Assembly (NCBI GenBank): GCA_016125275.1
Contig: WGMB01000004.1
Location: 124,001 to 188,000 of the forward strand
Reading direction: 5' to 3'
Source of the DNA: Acidobacteriota bacterium
GTDB lineage: Bacteria > Acidobacteriota > Terriglobia > Bryobacterales > UBA6623
Length of the DNA stretch: 64,000 bases
Within the stretch, counting starts at the first letter, position 1. Each line of letters begins with the position of its first letter. The notes under the pieces are model-generated. The model saw only the letters and a program-made list of their open reading frames with translations, had not been told where the DNA came from and did no database searches. This document shows, piece by piece, positions 19,220 through 27,934 of this stretch. The position numbers and the translations under genes were made by a program.

Positions 19220-19255
19220 ATGGGCCGCGCCCGGCGCGCGCCTTCGACCCGATGA
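19220..19255 (+). CDS. Possible 11-residue leader peptide coupled to J-domain gene
   Basis: ATG 19220 reads MGRARRAPSTR and stops at TGA 19253-19255, which overlaps the main ATG at 19252 as ATGA. The TAGACT box upstream is spaced for transcription to start near this ATG, and the main gene has no ribosome site of its own. Ribosomes finishing this frame could re-initiate at 19252. The peptide is very arginine-rich. Real translation is inferred only. Confidence 0.3.
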   Translation: MGRARRAPSTR

Positions 19256-20049
19256 GCGAGCTGGCCTTGGTCCTCTATCAGCCGCCCCCAACGCGCGAGT
19301 TGCAGGGGCGGCTGGCGTTATTGGGCAAGGTGCAGGGCGAGGCCGACGCGCTCGAGGCCGAGTACGAGCAGGCCCGGGAACGCATCCGCGACTTCGAGAA
19401 GCGCTGGAAGCCCGCCGTGGGGCGGCGCTACCTGGAGGTGGAGGGCCTGAAGGAGAAGGCGGAGCGGGCGCGGCGGCTGTTGCGCTTGGCGCTGGCCGGC
19501 CGGCTGGAGCCTTCTCCCGAGGCCGAGGCGCTGTCGCCGGAAACCCCTCAGGCGGTGTTCCGGCCGGAGAATGAGCTGCGCTCGCTGTTTCGCGAGCTGG
19601 CGCGGAGGGTGCATCCGGATCGGGCCGAGGACGCCGAGGACCGCCAGCGGCGACACGAGTTCATGGCGGAGGCCTCGCGGGCCTATCGCAACCGGGACCA
19701 CCGTCGGCTGCAGTGGCTGCTGGAGCACTGGATGGCGACGCCGCGGATTGCGCCCAGCCACGCCATCGACTCCCGCATCGCCCGCGCCAATCAAAAGATC
19801 GCTTGGGCGCGCTACCGCATTCAGGAGATGAATCATTTGATCGCCGAGCTCCACGGCTCGCCGCTGGCCGAGATGCGTCGGGAGTGCGAGCAGGCCGCGC
19901 GGGAAGGGCGGAATTTGGTGGCCGAGATGCGGGTGAGGGTGTTGGACGACTTGGCGCGGGCTCAGGCTGAGCTCGACGCCGTGCTGGGCGAGGTCGATCG
20001 CCTGCCGGATCCGGCGCGCGCCGAGGTCCGCCGAAGACTGGAAGCTTGA
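19252..20049 (+). CDS. Coiled-coil protein with central J domain
   Basis: The protein has 265 residues. Residues about 25-80 are a charged coiled coil. Residues about 105-160 form a J domain with HPD at 121-123 (ELARRVHPDRAEDAEDRQRR). A second helical segment follows to the end (ELHGSPLAEMRRECEQAARE). The J domain sits in the middle, unlike classical DnaJ, so it should recruit Hsp70 to a complex held by the coiled coils. The gene is ten bases upstream of the FkbM methyltransferase. It is the second atypical J-protein in this window. Confidence 0.78.
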   Translation: MSELALVLYQPPPTRELQGRLALLGKVQGEADALEAEYEQARERIRDFEKRWKPAVGRRYLEVEGLKEKAERARRLLRLALAGRLEPSPEAEALSPETPQAVFRPENELRSLFRELARRVHPDRAEDAEDRQRRHEFMAEASRAYRNRDHRRLQWLLEHWMATPRIAPSHAIDSRIARANQKIAWARYRIQEMNHLIAELHGSPLAEMRRECEQAAREGRNLVAEMRVRVLDDLARAQAELDAVLGEVDRLPDPARAEVRRRLEA

Positions 20050-20059
20050 GCCGTTTCGT

Positions 20060-20974
20060 TTGCGCCATCCACTGAGTCTGGCCGTCGCGGCCCTGGGGGG
20101 AGCCGCGCTGCTGTTCGCCCTGTCGCTGCATCCGTCGGTGCATTGGCGGATGGAGGTCTTGCGCCTGAAGGCGCTGGGGCGACTGTCGACCGTCTCGAGC
20201 CCGGAGCTCCTCGGGCGACTGCTTTCCGCCGACCCGGAATACAACGGCGGGCGCTGGGTGATGGGTTCGGCGACGCTGCGGGACACCCGGGGCGAGGCCC
20301 CTTGTCCGGCGACGTTCGACACGCCGCTGGGGGTCTTCCACGCGGATTTGGCGGACGAGTTCGACGTCGAGTGGTTCGTGGACAAGTTCCTCGGCCTCAA
20401 TTTGGCGCAAACCAGCCGGGGGCTGATGCCGCGCATCGAGCCGGGGGACGTGGTGATCGAGCTGGGCGGCTGGGTCGGGGTGTTCACGCGCTACGCGTTG
20501 CGGCAGGGCGCGGCGAAGGTGGTGGTGCTGGAGCCGGTGGCCGATACGCGCGAGTGCTTCCGGCGGGCGTTCGCCGCCGAGCTGGAGGACGGCCGGGTGG
20601 AGCTGATCGAGGCGGCCGCCTGGGATCGCGCCGGCCGGTTGCGGATGACGCTCGAGGGGCCGAACAACTACACCGGCGGCACGGAGGGCTGGCACGTGGC
20701 CGACGAGGGACCGCTCGAGGTCGCCGCGGTGACGGTGGACGCCGTGGTCGCCGAGCTGGGGCTGGAGCGGGTGGACCTGCTGGAGATGGACATCGAGGGG
20801 GCCGAGCGCCACGCCCTGGCCGGCGCCCGTGGGACGATCCGCCGGTTCGCCCCCGAGATCGCCGTCTGCGTCCACCACCTGCCCGACGACCCCGAGGCCA
20901 TCGCGGCGCTGATGCGGGAGATTCGCCCGGAGTACCAGGTGCGGGCGGACGATCGCCACGCGCTCTACTTCTGA
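20060..20974 (+). CDS. FkbM-family methyltransferase, membrane-anchored
   Basis: The protein has 304 residues from TTG 20060, ten bases after the J-domain gene. An N-terminal hydrophobic stretch (LSLAVAALGGAALLFALSL) would anchor it. The SAM-binding motif is VVIELGGWVGVFTRYAL, and LLEMDIEGAERHAL is the FkbM signature. FkbM enzymes O-methylate hydroxyls, often on sugars or secondary metabolites. An unannotated alternative start within the next codons would remove the anchor. Target unknown. Confidence 0.78.
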   Translation: MRHPLSLAVAALGGAALLFALSLHPSVHWRMEVLRLKALGRLSTVSSPELLGRLLSADPEYNGGRWVMGSATLRDTRGEAPCPATFDTPLGVFHADLADEFDVEWFVDKFLGLNLAQTSRGLMPRIEPGDVVIELGGWVGVFTRYALRQGAAKVVVLEPVADTRECFRRAFAAELEDGRVELIEAAAWDRAGRLRMTLEGPNNYTGGTEGWHVADEGPLEVAAVTVDAVVAELGLERVDLLEMDIEGAERHALAGARGTIRRFAPEIAVCVHHLPDDPEAIAALMREIRPEYQVRADDRHALYF

Positions 20975-21002
20975 GGGCCGCAATCAGGCCCGACGGCCTT
21001 GC

Positions 21003-21008
21003 TACGAT
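21003..21008 (+). promoter_or_regulatory. -10-like box TACGAT favouring start at 21029
   Basis: TACGAT lies 20 bases before TTG 21029 and downstream of the alternative TTG at 20999. If it is the promoter, translation cannot begin at 20999. Confidence 0.3.
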
Positions 21009-21028
21009 ACGGCCGGGAGCGCCGCGCT

Positions 21029-24000
21029 TTGCGGACCGGGTATCAACTCAACGACAAGTACGAGCTCGAAGCGGGCCAAGTGTATCTGACCGGCGTGCAG
21101 GCCTTGGTGCGTCTGCCGCTGGACCAGATGCGCCGCGACCGGCGGGCGGGCCTGAAGACGGGCTGCTTCATCTCCGGCTACGAAGGCTCGCCGCTGGGCG
21201 GCTACGACCTGGCGCTGGGGCAGATCGCGGGCCTGCTGGCGCAGCACAACATCGTGTTCCGGCCCGGGGTGAACGAGGACCTGGCGGCGACGGCGGTCTC
21301 GGGCAGTCAGTTGCTGGAGACGCTGCCGCGCCCGACCGTCGACGGCGTGGTGGGCCTGTGGTACGGCAAGGGGCCGGGGGTGGATCGCTCGGGCGACGCC
21401 TTCCGGCACGCCAACCTGGCCGGGACGGGCCGCAACAGCGGGGCGCTGGCGCTGGCCGGAGACGACCATGTCTCCAAGAGCTCGACCATCCCGCACCAGA
21501 GCGAGCTGGCGCTCTACAGCGCGGGGATGCCCACGCTGGCGGCGGCGACCACGCAGGATGTGCTGGACCTGGGCCTGTACGGCATCGCGCTGAGCCGCTA
21601 TTGCGGAGCCTGGGCGGCGCTGAAGCTGGCGACGGACGTGTGCGACGGCGGCGGGACGATCGAGGTCTCGCCGGAGCGCTGCCCGACCGTGGAGCCGGTG
21701 TTTGAAATCAACGGCCGGCCCTGGCGCAAGACGATCCACCCGCTGCTGATTGCGCCGGGCTCGCTGGACGCCGAGCGCGACCTGTATGAATACCGCCTGG
21801 AGGCCGCGCGGCGGTTCGCCTACGAGAATCGGCTGAACCGCATCGAGACCCGCCGCGCCGGCGACCGCTTCGGCATCGTGGCCTGCGGCAAGGCCTACGC
21901 GGACCTACAGACGGCGCTGCGGAACATGGCGCTCGACGAGGAGGCGCTGGCGCAGGCCGGGGTGCGCATTCTGCGGCTGGGCATGGTCTACCCGCTGGAG
22001 CCGCGGGTGGTCCGGGAGTTCGTGGAAGGGCTGGAGACGGTCCTGGTGGTGGAGGAGAAGCGCAGCTTCGTGGAACTGCAACTGCGCGAGCTGCTGTTCA
22101 ACGAGCCGCACCGGCCGAGGGTGTTCGGCAAGGAAGGCCCCGAGGGCGAGACGCTGCTGCCGGCCTGGGGCGAGATGGACGCCGAGGTGATCTCGCGGGC
22201 GCTGGGGCGCTTTTTGGCCGACGCGCCGGGCGTGCGGGCGCGGCTGGAGCGGCTGGACGAGATCGACGCCCGCTACGGCGCGGCGATGGTCCACGCGCCG
22301 CTGGCGCGGACGGCGAGCTACTGCTCGGGGTGCCCGCACAACCGCTCGACGATCGTGCTGGAGGGGCAGATCGCCGGCGGCGGCATCGGCTGCCACGGCA
22401 TGTCGGCGCGGATGGCGGACGCGGGCCGCGGGGTGGCTTGGCTGGGGCAGATGGGTTCGGAGGGCGGGCACTGGATTGGGGCGGAGCCGTTTACCGAGAC
22501 GCCGCACCTGTTCCAGAACCTGGGCGACGGCACCTACTTCCACTCCGGCCGGCAAGGCGTGCTGGCGGCGGCGCAGGCGGGCGTGAACATCACGTTCAAG
22601 ATCCTGCACAACGGCGTGGTCGCGATGACGGGCGGGCAGGACGCCGCCGGGTCGGTGTCGATTCCGGCGATGACGCGGGAGTTGGAAGCGTGCGGCGTGA
22701 AGAAGATCCTGCTGCTGTCGGACGATCCCGAAAAGTACGACGACGCAGCGGGGTTGGCGGCCAACGTGGAGGTGCGCGACCGGGAGACGCTGGAGCGGAG
22801 TCTGCGGGAGCTGGAAAAGGTCCCTGGGGCGACGGCGCTGATCTACGACCAGATGTGCGCCAACGAGAAGCGCCGGCGGCGCAGCCGGGGCAAGATGGCG
22901 CAGCCGACGCGGCGGCTGATGATCCACGAGCGGGTGTGCGAGGGCTGCGGCGACTGCATCAAGAAGTCCAACTGCGTGTCGTTGGAGCCGACCGAGACCG
23001 AGTACGGCGCCAAGACGAGGATTCACCAGTCGTCGTGCAACGTGGACCAGTCGTGCCTGCTGGGGGACTGCCCGTCGTTCGTGGAGGTGGAGATCGCCGA
23101 GGGTTCGGGGCTGAAGCGGCGCAAGCCTCCGGAGCTGCCGCCGGCGGAGGTTCCGGCGCCGACGCTGCGGGCCTGGGAGGGCTCGTACCACGTGCTGATG
23201 CCGGGGATCGGCGGCACCGGCGTGGTGACGATCAACGCGCTGCTGGCGACGGCGGCGCTGCTGGACGGGCTGCACGTGGTGACGCTGGACCAGACGGGGC
23301 TGGCGCAGAAGGGCGGGGCGGTGGTTTCGCACCTGAGCTTGAGCCGCGCGCCGCGAACGGCTTCGCAGCGCATCAGCGACGGGGCGGCGGACCTGCTGCT
23401 GGGCTTTGACGCGCTGGGCGCGGCGGCCCCCAAGACCGGCCGGCTGTGCGACCCGTCGCGGACCGTCGCCGTGGTCAATACCCACCAGACGCCGACCGGG
23501 CCGAGCATTCGCGCCGGGCTGACCGTGCTGGCCGCGCCGGGAGCGCTCGAGCGGACGGTCAACCAAGCCACACACGCCGAAGAGAACCTCTTTCTGGACG
23601 CCACGCGGCTGGCCGAAGGGCTCTTCGGCAGTCACTTGCAGGCGAACCTGTTTCTGACCGGGGCGGCTTGGCAGAAGGGGCTGCTGCCGATCTCCGAAGC
23701 GGCGATCGAGGAAGCGATTCGGCTCAACGGCGTGGCGGTGGAGCGCAACCGGCAGGCCTTTGGGTGGGGCCGGGCGTACGCCGCCGATCCGGAGCGCGTG
23801 GAAGCCCTGGTGAAGGGCGAGCCGGAGGCGCCCGTGCGGACGCTCGACGAGCTGATCGAGGCCCGGGCGGCCGAGCTGGCCCAGTATCAGGACGAGGCCT
23901 ACGCCGGGCGGTATCGCGAGCTGGTGGAGAAGGTCCGGCGGGCGGAGCGGAGCTTGCAGGGCGGCGCGGAGCCGTTGACGGAGGCCGTGGCGCGCAACCT

Positions 24001-24472
24001 GTTCAAGCTGATGGCCTACAAGGACGAGTACGAGGTGGCGCGGCTGCTGGTCGATCCGGCCTTCGAGCGGCGCATTCTGGAGACCTTCGAGCGGCCGCAG
24101 GGGATGGCCTACCGGCTGCATCCGCCGCTGCTGCGGAGCTTCGGGGTGGAGCGCAAGCTGCGGATCGGGAGCTGGGCGCGACCGCTGCTGCGGCTGCTGG
24201 CGAGCTTCAAGCGGCTGCGCGGCACGGCGTTCGACCCGTTCGGGCGGCTGGCGTCGCGGCGGCTGGAGCGGGAGCTGGTCGGCTGGTACCGCGAGACGGT
24301 GGAGAGCCTGTTGGCCGGGCTGACGGCGGTGAACCGGGCGCAGGCCGTGGAGATCGCCCAGGCCCCGGACGGGATTCGCGGCTACGAGGGCGTGAAAGAG
24401 GCTTCGGCGGCGCGGGTGCGGGCGCGAGTGGCGGATCAGTTGGCGCGCCTGGCGCGGCGGCCCGCGGCTTGA
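21029..24472 (+). CDS. Indolepyruvate:ferredoxin oxidoreductase, single-chain large form
   Basis: The protein has 1147 residues from TTG 21029; TTG 20999 would add ten. The start (YQLNDKYELEAGQVYLTG) matches the one-piece 2-ketoacid oxidoreductases. Visible parts are an alpha domain, the TPP domain (GIGCHGMSARMA, GDGTYFHSG, MTGGQDAAGS), a ferredoxin-like region (CEGCGDCIKKSNC, then CNVDQSCLLGDC) and the gamma domain (PGIGGTGVVTINALLATAAL). It oxidatively decarboxylates aryl 2-ketoacids to acyl-CoA and passes electrons to ferredoxin, mainly in aromatic amino acid breakdown. Confidence 0.93.
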   Translation: MRTGYQLNDKYELEAGQVYLTGVQALVRLPLDQMRRDRRAGLKTGCFISGYEGSPLGGYDLALGQIAGLLAQHNIVFRPGVNEDLAATAVSGSQLLETLPRPTVDGVVGLWYGKGPGVDRSGDAFRHANLAGTGRNSGALALAGDDHVSKSSTIPHQSELALYSAGMPTLAAATTQDVLDLGLYGIALSRYCGAWAALKLATDVCDGGGTIEVSPERCPTVEPVFEINGRPWRKTIHPLLIAPGSLDAERDLYEYRLEAARRFAYENRLNRIETRRAGDRFGIVACGKAYADLQTALRNMALDEEALAQAGVRILRLGMVYPLEPRVVREFVEGLETVLVVEEKRSFVELQLRELLFNEPHRPRVFGKEGPEGETLLPAWGEMDAEVISRALGRFLADAPGVRARLERLDEIDARYGAAMVHAPLARTASYCSGCPHNRSTIVLEGQIAGGGIGCHGMSARMADAGRGVAWLGQMGSEGGHWIGAEPFTETPHLFQNLGDGTYFHSGRQGVLAAAQAGVNITFKILHNGVVAMTGGQDAAGSVSIPAMTRELEACGVKKILLLSDDPEKYDDAAGLAANVEVRDRETLERSLRELEKVPGATALIYDQMCANEKRRRRSRGKMAQPTRRLMIHERVCEGCGDCIKKSNCVSLEPTETEYGAKTRIHQSSCNVDQSCLLGDCPSFVEVEIAEGSGLKRRKPPELPPAEVPAPTLRAWEGSYHVLMPGIGGTGVVTINALLATAALLDGLHVVTLDQTGLAQKGGAVVSHLSLSRAPRTASQRISDGAADLLLGFDALGAAAPKTGRLCDPSRTVAVVNTHQTPTGPSIRAGLTVLAAPGALERTVNQATHAEENLFLDATRLAEGLFGSHLQANLFLTGAAWQKGLLPISEAAIEEAIRLNGVAVERNRQAFGWGRAYAADPERVEALVKGEPEAPVRTLDELIEARAAELAQYQDEAYAGRYRELVEKVRRAERSLQGGAEPLTEAVARNLFKLMAYKDEYEVARLLVDPAFERRILETFERPQGMAYRLHPPLLRSFGVERKLRIGSWARPLLRLLASFKRLRGTAFDPFGRLASRRLERELVGWYRETVESLLAGLTAVNRAQAVEIAQAPDGIRGYEGVKEASAARVRARVADQLARLARRPAA

Positions 24473-24490
24473 GAGTTTTTCTTCAAATGT

Positions 24491-24530
24491 GAGCCAGAGT
24501 GAGCCAAACTGAGCCAAAGTGAGCCATTTG
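24491..24530 (+). repeat. Four tandem 10-base repeats with GAGCCA core
   Basis: Units GAGCCAGAGT, GAGCCAAACT, GAGCCAAAGT and GAGCCATTTG follow one another exactly, one DNA turn apart, starting 18 bases after the oxidoreductase stop. The one-turn periodicity puts all four cores on the same DNA face. Confidence 0.85.
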
Positions 24531-24772
24531 GGCGGGTTGGCTGGGCGGTTTGGGGAGGTTTTCGCGGGTTTGTTGACGCGGCGTGCGGATCATGGGTTGC
24601 GGCCGAAGGGAGGGGATGCGGTAAGCACTTTGGAATCAGTATAAACTGGCGTGTCAAGCGTGCCTCTGAAACCGGGAGCATCCTGGTCGAGGCCTCGCTT
24701 GAGCTCGAGCTTTCGCGTAGGTCCACTCTCCCGGACTGAGACTTGGAATGGGATCGAGAGGGGCCGACGGAC

Positions 24773-24817
24773 GTAGGCCTGGAGGGCCTACGCGGCACGG
24801 CTGGAGCCGTGCGCTAC
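24773..24817. repeat. Two adjacent short palindromes, second with GCGCTACG tail
   Basis: GTAGGCC/GGCCTAC (24773-24791) is followed by GCACGGCT/AGCCGTGC (24795-24812) and the flank GCTACG. The second palindrome and flank match the element at 55425-55447 (GCACGCC/GGCGTGC then GCTACG) despite different stem sequences, so the flank and layout are conserved while the stems co-vary. Confidence 0.7.
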
Positions 24818-24867
24818 GTGGGTCCAACCCAGGGCCGGGCCAGGTGTTCTCTGCCGCGGCGGTTGGG

Positions 24868-24883
24868 GCCGGCTGAAGCCGGC
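24868..24883. repeat. Palindrome GCCGGC-TGAA-GCCGGC
   Basis: A six-base stem with TGAA loop containing GGCTGAAGCC. The same core and loop occur at 56973-56992, with an eight-base stem there. Confidence 0.65.
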
Positions 24884-24886
24884 GGC

Positions 24887-26599
24887 TCATTTGCTTGCTA
24901 CCCAGGTGTGTACTTCTTTGGAGAGCAGGTCCAGCGGGAGGGGGCCGTTGCGGAGGACGACGTCGTGGAACTCGCGGATGTCGAACTTCTCTCCTAGGGC
25001 TTTTTCGGCTTCGCGGCGGAGCTCCAAGATGCGGAGCTGGCCCATCTTGTAGCTGAGGGCTTGGCCGGGCCAGGCGATGTAGCGGTCCACCTCGGAGGTG
25101 TACTCCTCGCCCATGTACGCGATGGCTTGCTCGCGGGTCCAGCCCTTGGCGTGTAGGCCCGTGTCGACGACGAGGCGCTTGGCGCGGAAGCGCTCGCTTT
25201 CGAGCTTGCTGAACTTGCTGGCCGCGTCCGGGTAGACGCCGAGGGCGTCGCCCAGCGACTCGGCGTAGAGCGCCCAGCCTTCGATGTAGGCGCCGACGTG
25301 GTAGATCTTGCGGAACTCCGGCAGGCCTTCGATCTCGATTTGGGTGGCGATTTGGAGGTGGTGACCGGGGTTGGTCTCGTGCAGGATCAGCGAGTGCATG
25401 CTGAACTTCCACTGCTCCTCGGGCTTGTAGGCCTTGAGGTTGAAGAAGCCGGCGCGGCTGCCGTCCGAGGCCGGGGCGGAGTAGTTGGAGGCCGAGGCGG
25501 CCTCGCGGTCCTCGGGGATGGGCCGGATGCCGAAGGGCATGCGCGGGAGCTTGAGGAAGAAGCGCGGCAGGCCGGGGTCGATGATCTTCGCCAGGTTGCG
25601 GCAGTAGACCAGCATCTCCTCCTTGGAGGCGAAGCGCTGGTCGGGGGTGTGCTGGAGGTAGGCTTCGAAGACTTCGCCGTTGGGGTAGCCGGCTTCCGTG
25701 GCGATGGATTCGATCTCGGCCTTGATGCGGGCGACCTCGTCGAGGCCCATCTGGTGGATCTGTTCGGGCGTGCGGTCGGTGGTGGTGTAGCGCTTGACCA
25801 GATGGGCGTAGAGGGCCTGGCCGTTGGGCAGGCTGGTGGCGGCGATGTTCTTGCGTCCGGCGGGGACGTAGACGTCGGCGACGAAGTCGTGCAGCTTGCG
25901 CCAGGCGGGCTGGAAGGCGTTGGCGTAGGCGGCCTCGGCCTGCTCGCTGAGCCGGGCGCGCTCGGCGACGGGGATCTCGTCGGGATAGCTGCGAAAGGCT
26001 TCGAGCAGGGGCGACTCGGCGGCCGGCGGGGCGGCTTGGGATTCGATTTGGCCGGCGATGGTTTGGGCGATGTAGGCGGGCTGCACGATGCCGGCCTTGA
26101 CGCCGTCCTGGAGCACGCTGATGACGCCGTCGACGTAGGCGGGCGTGGCGCGCACGCGGGCGATGCGGTTCTCGAAATCGCGCACCGTGCGGGTGGGCAT
26201 CTCGTTGATGGTGAGCAGGACGCTGGTGTGCAGTCCGAAGAGCTGGTTGAAGCTCAGCAGGTAATCTTCGAGCTCGGCGCCGTCGAGACTCTGTTGCAGG
26301 TCCGTGAGCAGGAGGCTGCGGCTGAGGCGGTCCTGCTCGCCGAGGCCGGCTTCGGGGATGGCTTGCAGGCGCCCGACGAAGCTGCGCTGGGCGTCGCGCC
26401 AAGCCTTGCGGCCGGACGGGCTGAAGTCGCTCCAGCGGTCGTCGTAGTCGGTGCGGCCGACGCTGGTGGCCTGCTCAGGCGAGAAGCGCATCAGGTCCTC
26501 GTAGTAGTCCTCGAAGAGCTGATGCAGCGCGGCTTGTTGGGACTGGGCCATGGCGAGGGGCGCGAGCAGGAGGAAGAGGGCGAGAGATCGCATGAGCAT
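24887..26599 (-). CDS. DUF885-family exported metallopeptidase-like protein
   Basis: The protein has 570 residues with a signal peptide (MRSLALFLLLAPLAMAQ). A start at 26593 would drop two residues. The body is helical. The motif LHETNPGHHLQIATQIE holds the HExxPGHH-type zinc site of DUF885, and EGWALYAESLGDALG is the conserved second block with a likely metal Glu. YTSEVDRYIAWPGQALSYKMG is also a family hallmark. Members are thought to be carboxypeptidase-like enzymes acting on peptides outside the cytoplasm. No partner gene is evident. Confidence 0.88.
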   Translation of the reverse strand: MLMRSLALFLLLAPLAMAQSQQAALHQLFEDYYEDLMRFSPEQATSVGRTDYDDRWSDFSPSGRKAWRDAQRSFVGRLQAIPEAGLGEQDRLSRSLLLTDLQQSLDGAELEDYLLSFNQLFGLHTSVLLTINEMPTRTVRDFENRIARVRATPAYVDGVISVLQDGVKAGIVQPAYIAQTIAGQIESQAAPPAAESPLLEAFRSYPDEIPVAERARLSEQAEAAYANAFQPAWRKLHDFVADVYVPAGRKNIAATSLPNGQALYAHLVKRYTTTDRTPEQIHQMGLDEVARIKAEIESIATEAGYPNGEVFEAYLQHTPDQRFASKEEMLVYCRNLAKIIDPGLPRFFLKLPRMPFGIRPIPEDREAASASNYSAPASDGSRAGFFNLKAYKPEEQWKFSMHSLILHETNPGHHLQIATQIEIEGLPEFRKIYHVGAYIEGWALYAESLGDALGVYPDAASKFSKLESERFRAKRLVVDTGLHAKGWTREQAIAYMGEEYTSEVDRYIAWPGQALSYKMGQLRILELRREAEKALGEKFDIREFHDVVLRNGPLPLDLLSKEVHTWVASK

Positions 26600-26761
26600 G
26601 ACTTTTTCGGGCCGGACAGGCGGGGCGGGACGGCTGTGGCGGCGTCCTGCCGGAGGCTCGGGCGGCGTCGATTCGGGACGCGGGGGGCCGTCTTGGGCGG
26701 GTCTGTCTCCAAATGATACAACTCGTTCGGAAGTGAGCCTCCGGGGCGCTTGAATTTGCGC

Positions 26762-26767
26762 TAGATT
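26762..26767 (+). promoter_or_regulatory. -10-like box TAGATT
   Basis: TAGATT ends eight bases before ATG 26776; no ribosome site fits in between. Confidence 0.5.
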
Positions 26768-26775
26768 GGCGCAGC

Positions 26776-27930
26776 ATGACCCGCCGGAGGTTTGTGACCG
26801 CCTGGGGCGCCGCCGCCTGGGGCTGCGCGTCGTCGCCCTTGGAGCCGCGGGCGGCGGAGGCCGAGAAGACCTTCTTTCGGGTGAAGAAGCACCGCGGCGG
26901 CCACTGGTTTCTGACCAGCCCCTCGGGCGAGGCGGTGTTCTCGATCGGGCTCAACCATATCGATTCGGCGACGCTGCGGTTCGGGAGCAGCGGCGGGGTG
27001 TGGCGGGAGCGCTTCGGCAACAGCGAGCAGCGGTTTCTGGAAGAAGGCGTGCGGCCGGACCTGCAGGACTGGGGCTTCAACTGCGTGGGCTGGAACCAGG
27101 AGATCGTGATTCGCGGGGAGCGGCTGACCGACGGCGGCATTCTGCACCGGCACTCCCGCAGTTGGACGCCGGAGGAGTACCGCTGGCTGGGGATGCCGTA
27201 TTGCCACCTGCTGCCGTTCATCCAGTCGCACCAGTGGGAGTACGAGTCGCGGCTGCCGGACATCCGCAGCGTGGAGTTTGCCGAATGGTGCGACTACGTG
27301 GCGCGCAACGACTGCGCCCGCATGGCCGACGACCCGAACCTGATCGGCTACTTCTATACCGACTGCCCGATCTGGATTCACACGCGCAAGCCGGACTTCA
27401 AGCCGCCGATTCTGGACCCGGCGCTGCTGGAGAGCGAGGCCGGCCGGCGCGAGATGTTCGAGCTGGCGACGGTCTACTACCGCACGACCCAGGAAGCGAT
27501 CCGGCGCTATGACCCGAACCACTTGATTCTGGGGGACCGCTACGAGGCGCGGCGGCCGCTGGCCGAGCCGGTGATCCGCGCGGCGGTTCCGTATGTGGAC
27601 GTGCTGAGCTTTCAGGACTTCGGCCCGACCGAAAAGGTGGTGGAGAACTTGGTGCACTGGCACGAGGCGACGGGGCTGCCGACGCTGCTGGCGGACGCCA
27701 GCGCGCGGATGGCGGACGGGCCGGGCCGGCAATCGTACTCCGAACAGATCAAGGCGCTGCGGGAGCTGGACTCCTGCATCGGCTGGCACCTTTGTGGGGC
27801 TTATCTGCGCAACACGGCGCGGCAGAGAGGCATCCGGAACGAACGCTTCGAGCCGGACGAGGCGTTCATCGAGGAGCTGCGGTCGGCGAACCAGGAGACC
27901 GCGGCCTACGTCCGCGCCCGCACGGCCTGA
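26776..27930 (+). CDS. Tat-exported GH-A-like TIM-barrel protein
   Basis: The protein has 384 residues, starting with a twin-arginine signal (MTRRRFVTAWGAAAWG). The body resembles agarase-like or GH-A clan glycosidases: GLNHIDS near the start, WGFNCVGWNQE, NLIGYFYTDCPIW and PYVDVLSFQDFGP. The usual acid/base position after GYF normally carries a Glu (NE); here it is TD. The strand-7 position reads LLADAS and not a Glu motif. The protein may use Asp residues or be non-hydrolytic. Substrate unknown. Confidence 0.65.
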   Translation: MTRRRFVTAWGAAAWGCASSPLEPRAAEAEKTFFRVKKHRGGHWFLTSPSGEAVFSIGLNHIDSATLRFGSSGGVWRERFGNSEQRFLEEGVRPDLQDWGFNCVGWNQEIVIRGERLTDGGILHRHSRSWTPEEYRWLGMPYCHLLPFIQSHQWEYESRLPDIRSVEFAEWCDYVARNDCARMADDPNLIGYFYTDCPIWIHTRKPDFKPPILDPALLESEAGRREMFELATVYYRTTQEAIRRYDPNHLILGDRYEARRPLAEPVIRAAVPYVDVLSFQDFGPTEKVVENLVHWHEATGLPTLLADASARMADGPGRQSYSEQIKALRELDSCIGWHLCGAYLRNTARQRGIRNERFEPDEAFIEELRSANQETAAYVRARTA

Positions 27931-27934
27931 GGCG

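Larger units (their letters stand above)
24473..24886. other. Repeat-rich intergenic region without a gene
   Basis: This 414-base space between convergent genes holds no convincing gene. It contains a tandem 10-base repeat (24491-24530), a promoter-like TATAAACT in an imperfect inverted repeat near 24637-24648, and three short palindromes (24773-24791, 24795-24812, 24868-24883) related to elements elsewhere in the window. It reads as a landing site for short repeats. Confidence 0.7.

Noticed and set aside
20999-21028. TTG at 20999 as the start of the indolepyruvate oxidoreductase
   Set aside because: The only promoter-like box (21003-21008) lies downstream of it, and the family usually begins near the TTG at 21029.
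21905-24517. An 870-codon minus-strand open frame
   Set aside because: It lies opposite the indolepyruvate oxidoreductase and has the Arg/Pro/His-rich composition produced by G+C-rich third positions. Similar long antisense frames opposite other genes were rejected for the same reason.
24491-24530. CRISPR-like array
   Set aside because: Units are only 10 bases with no spacers and there are no cas genes. No CRISPR array is present in the window.
24637-24775. A 41-codon frame after the TATAAACT box at 24637-24648
   Set aside because: The box-to-start spacing does not fit the leaderless pattern, and the translation (WSRPRLSSSFRVG) is not protein-like.
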